DNA of 64,000 nucleotides from Nocardia brasiliensis ATCC 700358 (GTDB taxonomy: Bacteria > Actinomycetota > Actinomycetes > Mycobacteriales > Mycobacteriaceae): the NCBI RefSeq assembly GCF_000250675.2, contig NC_018681.1, forward strand, positions 3,348,001-3,412,000. Reading direction: 5' to 3'. Positions 59,827-64,000 of the stretch are shown here, piece by piece. Numbering within the stretch: the stretch's first letter is position 1; each line of letters begins with the position of its first letter. The notes beneath the pieces are model-generated. The model was not told the origin of the DNA and made no database searches. It saw only the letters and a program-made list of their open reading frames with translations. The position numbers and the translations under genes are program-made.

Positions 59827-60981
59827 ATGCGACCGATTGATCGCGCGAAAGCAGTGGTCGTCCAGGTACGTCGCCGGATCTGGAACCTGGGTGTCGGCGT
59901 GGGCGACACCGGGCCCGGCGGCATGTATGTGCTGCTGATCGCGCTCGCGTTGCCGCTGTGGGAGGCGAGCACGTGGCCGGTGGGCCGCTTGGCGGCGTCC
60001 GGTGCCGCGGTCGCCGGATTCGGCGCGCTGTTCGTCTGGAGTCAGTCGGATATGGCGGGGCGTCCGATGGGCTTCCGGGTGGGACTGCTCGCGGCGATGG
60101 CCGCGGTGGCGGGTGCGGGTACCGCCGTGTTCGGCACGTCCTGGGTGGTCGCGTTGATGCTCACCGCGGTCGCGTGCGTCAATCTGCTGCCGCTGGTGTT
60201 CGGTTCGGTACTGGGCGTGATCGCGGTCGGCAGCCTCACCTGGGCGGTCCTCGGCCAGGGCGGGGCGGCGCTGGTGGTGTTCGGCGCGGGCATGATCGCG
60301 GTGCTGCGTGGCCGGCTGCTGCTGGAGATCGTGCAGTCGCGGGCCACCCGGCAGGCGATGGCCGCGGCCGCGGTCGGCGACGAACGGTTGCGGATCGCGC
60401 GGGACCTGCACGATCTGCTCGGCAACAGCCTGGCCACCATGCTGGTGAAAGCCGAACTGGCGCAACGGCTCGCGCATATCGATCCGGATGCCGCGGCGGC
60501 GGCCTCCGCGGAGGTGCAGCAGGTGGGCCGGCAGACCATGCTGGAGGTCCAGGAGGCGGTGCGCGGCTACCGGGCCACCACCCTCGCCGACGAGGTGGCG
60601 CGCGCCAAGCAGAGCCTTGCCCTGCTGCGCGACGGACTCACCGTGCGCATTCCGGAACGGGTGTGGGACGAACGGGTGGACACGTTGCTCGGCTGGGTGG
60701 TGCGCGAGGCGGTGACCAATGTGCTGCGGCACGCCGACGCGAGCCGGTGCGCCATCACGGTCCGGGTGCACGACGAGCCGCGCTCGGTCGAGTTGACGGT
60801 GGACAACGACGAGCTGTTCGGCCGCGCGTCCACCGGGGGCGGGCACGGTTTGCTCGGCCTGGCCGAGCGGGCCCGCGGCCTCGGCGGCACGGTGACCGCG
60901 GGACCGACGGCGAACGGCGGCTTCCGGCTCGCGGTGTCGGTGCCGCTGCCCGCGACCCGACCGGCAGAATCGTCGGCATGA
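59827..60981 (+). CDS. Two-component sensor histidine kinase (NarL/DesK type)
   Basis: A 384-residue kinase with about five N-terminal transmembrane segments (residues ~33-165), a HisKA_3 dimerisation helix with phospho-acceptor His195 in RIARDLHDLLGNSLA, and a HATPase domain (REAVTNVLRHADAS N-box; GGGHGLLGLAERARGLGG G-boxes). It lacks a large extracellular sensor, so it likely senses within the membrane, as for lipophilic compounds or membrane state. ATGA overlap couples it to its response regulator. Confidence 0.92.
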   Translation: MRPIDRAKAVVVQVRRRIWNLGVGVGDTGPGGMYVLLIALALPLWEASTWPVGRLAASGAAVAGFGALFVWSQSDMAGRPMGFRVGLLAAMAAVAGAGTAVFGTSWVVALMLTAVACVNLLPLVFGSVLGVIAVGSLTWAVLGQGGAALVVFGAGMIAVLRGRLLLEIVQSRATRQAMAAAAVGDERLRIARDLHDLLGNSLATMLVKAELAQRLAHIDPDAAAAASAEVQQVGRQTMLEVQEAVRGYRATTLADEVARAKQSLALLRDGLTVRIPERVWDERVDTLLGWVVREAVTNVLRHADASRCAITVRVHDEPRSVELTVDNDELFGRASTGGGHGLLGLAERARGLGGTVTAGPTANGGFRLAVSVPLPATRPAESSA

Positions 60982-61583
60982 TTCGTGTGGCGCTGGTCGA
61001 GGACCAGGCAACGTTGCGAGGGGCCATCCGCACGCTGCTCGAGCTGGAACCCGATCTCACGGTCGTCGCTGACCTCGGGTCGTCGGCAGGCGTGCCGGAG
61101 ATGGTCGACGAGACCGAGCCAGACGTCGTGCTGCTCGATATCGAGATGGGCGAGGAGAGCGGGCTCGCGCTCGCCGAAGAACTGGCCAGGCGGCCCGAAC
61201 CGCCGCTGCTGATGATCCTGACCACCTTCGAGCGTCCCGGTTATGTGCGCCGCGCGCTGGAGGCGGGCGTGCGGGCCTACCTCACCAAGAACACGCCGGT
61301 CGGGGATATCGCGCAGGCGATCCGCGAGGTCGTCGCGGGCCGCATGCTGATCGAGGACCAGCAGCTGCGCGCCGCCATGTCGGTGGGACAGAACCCGCTG
61401 ACCGAACGGGAACGCGACGTGCTGGTGGCCGCGCGCTCGCACGACACGGTCGCGGAGATCGCGGCGCATCTGCATCTGTCGGTCAGCACGGTCAGCAACT
61501 ACATCACCGCGGCGATCTCGAAGACGGGCTCGCGCAACCGGATCGAGGCCATCCGGTTCGCCGAGGACAACGGCTGGCTGTGA
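60978..61583 (+). CDS. NarL/LuxR-type response regulator
   Basis: A 201-residue regulator: receiver domain with VALVEDQATLRGAI, phospho-acceptor Asp in VVLLDIEMGEESG (about residue 53) and conserved Lys in AYLTKNTPV; then a LuxR HTH (LTERERDVLVAA, VAEIAAHLHLSVSTVSNYI). It pairs with the upstream kinase. Target promoters are unknown; the GGAG-N5-CTCC elements are candidates. Nine bases separate it from the convergent sugar reductase gene. Confidence 0.93.
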   Translation: MIRVALVEDQATLRGAIRTLLELEPDLTVVADLGSSAGVPEMVDETEPDVVLLDIEMGEESGLALAEELARRPEPPLLMILTTFERPGYVRRALEAGVRAYLTKNTPVGDIAQAIREVVAGRMLIEDQQLRAAMSVGQNPLTERERDVLVAARSHDTVAEIAAHLHLSVSTVSNYITAAISKTGSRNRIEAIRFAEDNGWL

Positions 61584-61592
61584 GCGCTGCGC

Positions 61593-62528
61593 TCAGCGGG
61601 TGAGCGTGCGCCAATAGTCGTGCAGCGCTTGGTCGACGCTGCGGGTCACCCGCCAACCCAGTGTCCGCGCGGCGGTTTCGGTGGCCACCTCCAGCCAGAT
61701 CGAGCTGGTGCCCGGTGCGGTCGGTGCGGCCGCGGACTCGACGATATCGACCGGCACCTCGCTGATGGTGACCAGCCGATCGACCAGCTCGCGCACCGAG
61801 AGGGCTTGGCCGCGACCGATGTTCACCACATCGACGGTGTCGCGGGTGCGCGCCGCGGCGAGCACCGCCTCGGCCAGGTCGCGCACGTCGAGGTAGTCGC
61901 GGTGGGCGGCCAGCGGCGACAGTTCGATCCGGGCGCGTCCGTCGCGGTTCGCGGCCAGTGCCGAGCCGACCTTGCCGATCAGGCTGCCCGGATGCACGCC
62001 GGGGCCGATGCTGTTGGTCGCGCGCAGCACGACGCCGTCCACGGTGCCCGCCGCGATCGCCGCGCGGACCAGCTCGGTCGCCGCCAGTTTCGTCCGCCCG
62101 TAGGCGGATTCGGGCTCGGTCGGCACGGATTCGTCGACCGCGCCCAGCTCGGGTAGCGGACCGTACTCCATCACGCTGCCCAGGTGGACGTAGCGCGGGC
62201 GCCGGTCGGGCAGCGCGGCCAACGCGGCGAGTGCGGTCTCGGTGGCGGTGACGAACGATCGGTGCAACTGCGGTTCGTCCAGGCCCCAGTAGGACCCGGC
62301 GGCGTTCACCACGAGGGCCGGTTCGTGGGCGCGTAGCACCTCGATCAAAGGTTGCGCGTCACCCGTTTCGAGGTCGAGCGCGCAGTGCGCGGTGCCGGTC
62401 GACGCCGGTCGGCGCGATACCGTGACGGTGCGATAGCCGTTGTCCCGCAGCGCGTTCGCGATATGCCCGCCGACGAACCCGGTGCCGCCGAGCACGAGGG
62501 CGGTGCGCCGCGGCGTGTACTCGCTCAT
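61593..62528 (-). CDS. NAD-dependent epimerase/dehydratase, NDP-hexose 4-ketoreductase candidate
   Basis: A 311-residue extended SDR: VLGGTGFVGGHIANAL at the N-terminus, VHLGSVMEYGPLPE and YGRTKLAATEL (YxxxK) in the active site, DYLDVRDLAEAVLAA later. It shares order and motifs with the gene at 57310-58218. It is coupled by 4-base overlap to a Gfo/Idh-type reductase, itself coupled to a 2,3-dehydratase, which is the standard set for 2,6-dideoxysugar formation. Confidence 0.87.
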   Translation of the reverse strand: MSEYTPRRTALVLGGTGFVGGHIANALRDNGYRTVTVSRRPASTGTAHCALDLETGDAQPLIEVLRAHEPALVVNAAGSYWGLDEPQLHRSFVTATETALAALAALPDRRPRYVHLGSVMEYGPLPELGAVDESVPTEPESAYGRTKLAATELVRAAIAAGTVDGVVLRATNSIGPGVHPGSLIGKVGSALAANRDGRARIELSPLAAHRDYLDVRDLAEAVLAAARTRDTVDVVNIGRGQALSVRELVDRLVTISEVPVDIVESAAAPTAPGTSSIWLEVATETAARTLGWRVTRSVDQALHDYWRTLTR

Positions 62529-63508
62529 CGCGAACCCAGGCCGAGGACGGCCGCGGCGAGCTCCATCGTGCGCAATGTCGCTGCGGCGTCGGGCTGTTCG
62601 CCGTCGTGGGCGGCGGTGAAATCGGTGAGGATGTTGCCGAACTGGTCGTCGGGCGCCAGGTCGAGTTGCCGGATGTCACCGGCTCGATCCAGAAACACGC
62701 GCGGCGCGAGATCGTGCGGCAGGGTGAACGCGCGCTCCACCGACAGGGAGCCCGCGGTGCCCGCGAGGTGGTATTCGCAGCGGTAGGGAGCGCCGATCGC
62801 GAACTCCAGATCGGCCAGTGCGCCCGCCGCGTCGCGTAACCGCGCCGAACCCGACAGATCGACACCGGGGAAACGGTCGTCCCGTCGCATCCGCGAATGT
62901 TCTACGCGCAGCTCCGATCCCAGAAAGAACTGCGCGGCCCGTAAGGCGTAGCAACCTAGATCGGCGAGCGCGCCGCCGCCCAGGTCCGCCCGATACCGGA
63001 AATCGTCCGGGGCCCGCTCCGGGATGGTGAAGCGCACGGTGAGCTGCCGCAACTCGCCGATCGCGCCCGCCGCGACCAGCTCGCGCACCGCGGTGTGCTG
63101 GCGGTGCCGGGGAAAGGTCATGCACTCCATCAGCGTCCGGCCCTGGTCGGCGGCTAGGGCGAAAAGCCTGCGTGCCGTGGCGATTTCGGTTCCGTCCAGC
63201 CGGGGCGGCAGCATCGGCTTCTCGACCAGGACATCTTTGCCCGCCCGCAGGGACTGTTCGATCCAGTCGCCGTGCAGCGCGTTCGGCAGCGGCAGGTAGA
63301 CCGCGTCGACCGCGTCGTCGTCGAGTATCCGCTGATAGCCGCCGCAGATGCGCAGCCCGTGCTGGGTCGCCCACTGCGCGGCGCGCAGCGGATCGCGGCT
63401 GCCGATCGCGACCAGTTCGGCGGCCGGGTGCCGGGACAGCGCGGGCATCATGCGACGTTCGGCGATCTGTGCGGTACCCAGGATTCCCCAGCGCAGCATC
63501 GGGCTCAC
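62525..63508 (-). CDS. Gfo/Idh/MocA family NDP-hexose 3-ketoreductase
   Basis: A 327-residue oxidoreductase: RWGILGTAQIAERRMMPAL Rossmann start, VYLPLPNALHGDWIEQSL, and VLVEKPM, the EKP motif with the catalytic Lys. Acting after the 2,3-dehydratase, it reduces the 3-keto group of the NDP-2,6-dideoxy-3,4-diketo sugar. I use GTG 63508, which overlaps the previous stop (GTGA), rather than TTG 63511. Confidence 0.92.
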   Translation of the reverse strand: MSPMLRWGILGTAQIAERRMMPALSRHPAAELVAIGSRDPLRAAQWATQHGLRICGGYQRILDDDAVDAVYLPLPNALHGDWIEQSLRAGKDVLVEKPMLPPRLDGTEIATARRLFALAADQGRTLMECMTFPRHRQHTAVRELVAAGAIGELRQLTVRFTIPERAPDDFRYRADLGGGALADLGCYALRAAQFFLGSELRVEHSRMRRDDRFPGVDLSGSARLRDAAGALADLEFAIGAPYRCEYHLAGTAGSLSVERAFTLPHDLAPRVFLDRAGDIRQLDLAPDDQFGNILTDFTAAHDGEQPDAAATLRTMELAAAVLGLGSR

Positions 63509-64000
63509 CAACTCGCCAGCAGGCAGGCCATCAGGCTGCGCGCCTGCACATTCGCGTAGTTGCTGTGGATGAGCAGGTTCGTGATCTGCGCGGGCGTCAT
63601 CCAGCGGAACCCCGGCGGCTCGGCGATCGGGAAATCCGCAGGAAGCAAGCGGATCTGATAGAGATTGTCGGCGTGCTGGAAGCGGCCGCCCTCCTCGGAC
63701 TGCAACCCGCTGTAGCGCACCGTGCCGAGTCCGTCGTCGAGCACGTCGCGCAGGAATGCGGGCTGCCGAGGTACGGGCAGGTCTTCATGATTGGCCGGCT
63801 GGCACTGCACCGACGGGGCGAGCTCCGCGACATCCAGCACGCCTGCTTCGAGTTTGGCGTTCACCAGCAGGTGCAGCACGCCGTCGATCGCGGTCGCGAG
63901 GAAGACGGCGACGCCCTGGCCGACCGGGGCGAGCAGTGGCTGGGTCCACGAATCCACCTCGCGCTGACCGGCACTCACCCGGGCGGCGATCACCCGGAAG
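63505..64000 (-). CDS. NDP-hexose 2,3-dehydratase, C-terminal part (5' end outside window)
   Basis: The last 164 residues of a family protein of about 450-480. Visible features are VNAKLEAG, EEGGRFQHADNLYQI (EGGRF motif), FRWMTPAQITNLLIHSNY and NVQARSLMACL, all typical of EvaA/TylX3-type enzymes, which are two tandem repeats of one domain; this is the second repeat. The frame is open to the window edge (the GTG at 63993 is probably internal). It eliminates the C2 hydroxyl of NDP-4-keto-6-deoxyglucose. Confidence 0.92.
   Translation of the reverse strand, partial: FRVIAARVSAGQREVDSWTQPLLAPVGQGVAVFLATAIDGVLHLLVNAKLEAGVLDVAELAPSVQCQPANHEDLPVPRQPAFLRDVLDDGLGTVRYSGLQSEEGGRFQHADNLYQIRLLPADFPIAEPPGFRWMTPAQITNLLIHSNYANVQARSLMACLLASW

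Noticed and set aside
1615..63993. Many long opposite-strand reading frames overlapping the genes above
   Set aside because: They arise from high GC at third positions, are rich in Arg/Ala/Gly, lack recognisable domains, and mirror well-supported genes.

Overview
The window is high-GC actinomycete DNA. Genes are tightly packed, most starts overlap the previous stop by 1-8 bases (ATGA/GTGA), and GTG starts are common. A DUF222/HNH (13E12-type) gene, F420-type oxidoreductases, a SARP regulator and a type II polyketide synthase point to a mycolate-type or filamentous actinomycete. Nocardia is my best guess, but that is inference. There are no rRNA, tRNA, CRISPR or insertion-sequence genes that I can see.

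Region A (1-15983) is a surface polysaccharide locus, almost all on the + strand. It starts inside a PIG-L deacetylase. It then carries NDP-sugar tailoring genes (epimerase/dehydratase, 3,5-epimerase, an unusually short C-methyltransferase), five glycosyltransferases, a Wzx-type flippase, a Wzy-like polymerase and a Wzz-like copolymerase. A Tat/lipoprotein beta-helix protein, a YdcF/SanA protein and a glutamate-1-semialdehyde-type aminotransferase complete it.

Region B (about 16.2-63.5 kb and beyond the right edge) looks like one large biosynthetic cluster. A SARP regulator (16225-18009) marks its left side. Next is an NRPS-like block. On the minus strand it has an adenylation-ketoreductase-carrier protein, an arylamine N-acetyltransferase-like amide synthase, a free condensation domain and a glycosyltransferase. 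On the plus strand it has a luciferase-like oxidoreductase, an adenylation-carrier protein and a P450. After an APH-fold kinase and a VC0807-type membrane protein comes a minus-strand tailoring operon (PPOX protein, glycosyltransferase, two P450s, O-methyltransferase). The plus-strand core operon (36391-51312) follows: TcmI-type cyclase, cupin, KS-alpha, KS-beta/CLF, ACP, aromatase, DUF1772, ketoreductase, two ABM monooxygenases, a rifampin-phosphotransferase-like enzyme, an amidohydrolase, an FAD monooxygenase, a second VC0807 protein, two glycosyltransferases and a sugar aminotransferase. The order cyclase-cupin-KS-CLF-ACP-aromatase is that of spore-pigment/pentangular polyphenol systems.

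An island at about 51.4-54.95 kb (secreted protein, VOC protein, DUF222/HNH, hypothetical protein) separates this core from the right part. The right part holds a Tat-exported phosphatase-fold protein lacking the P-loop Arg, an O-methyltransferase and DUF1772 (minus), deoxysugar genes (2,3-dehydratase, 3-ketoreductase, E1-type 3-dehydratase, two 4-ketoreductase candidates), and a two-component system beside an overlooked 34-residue membrane peptide gene. The likely product is a glycosylated aromatic polyketide bearing an acyl or aminoacyl group. Four GT1 enzymes and a tetradeoxy-type sugar set suggest a sugar chain. Three divergent intergenic regions share GATCAC/TCGATCG elements, and two others share a GGAG-N5-CTCC element, suggesting two regulatory inputs.
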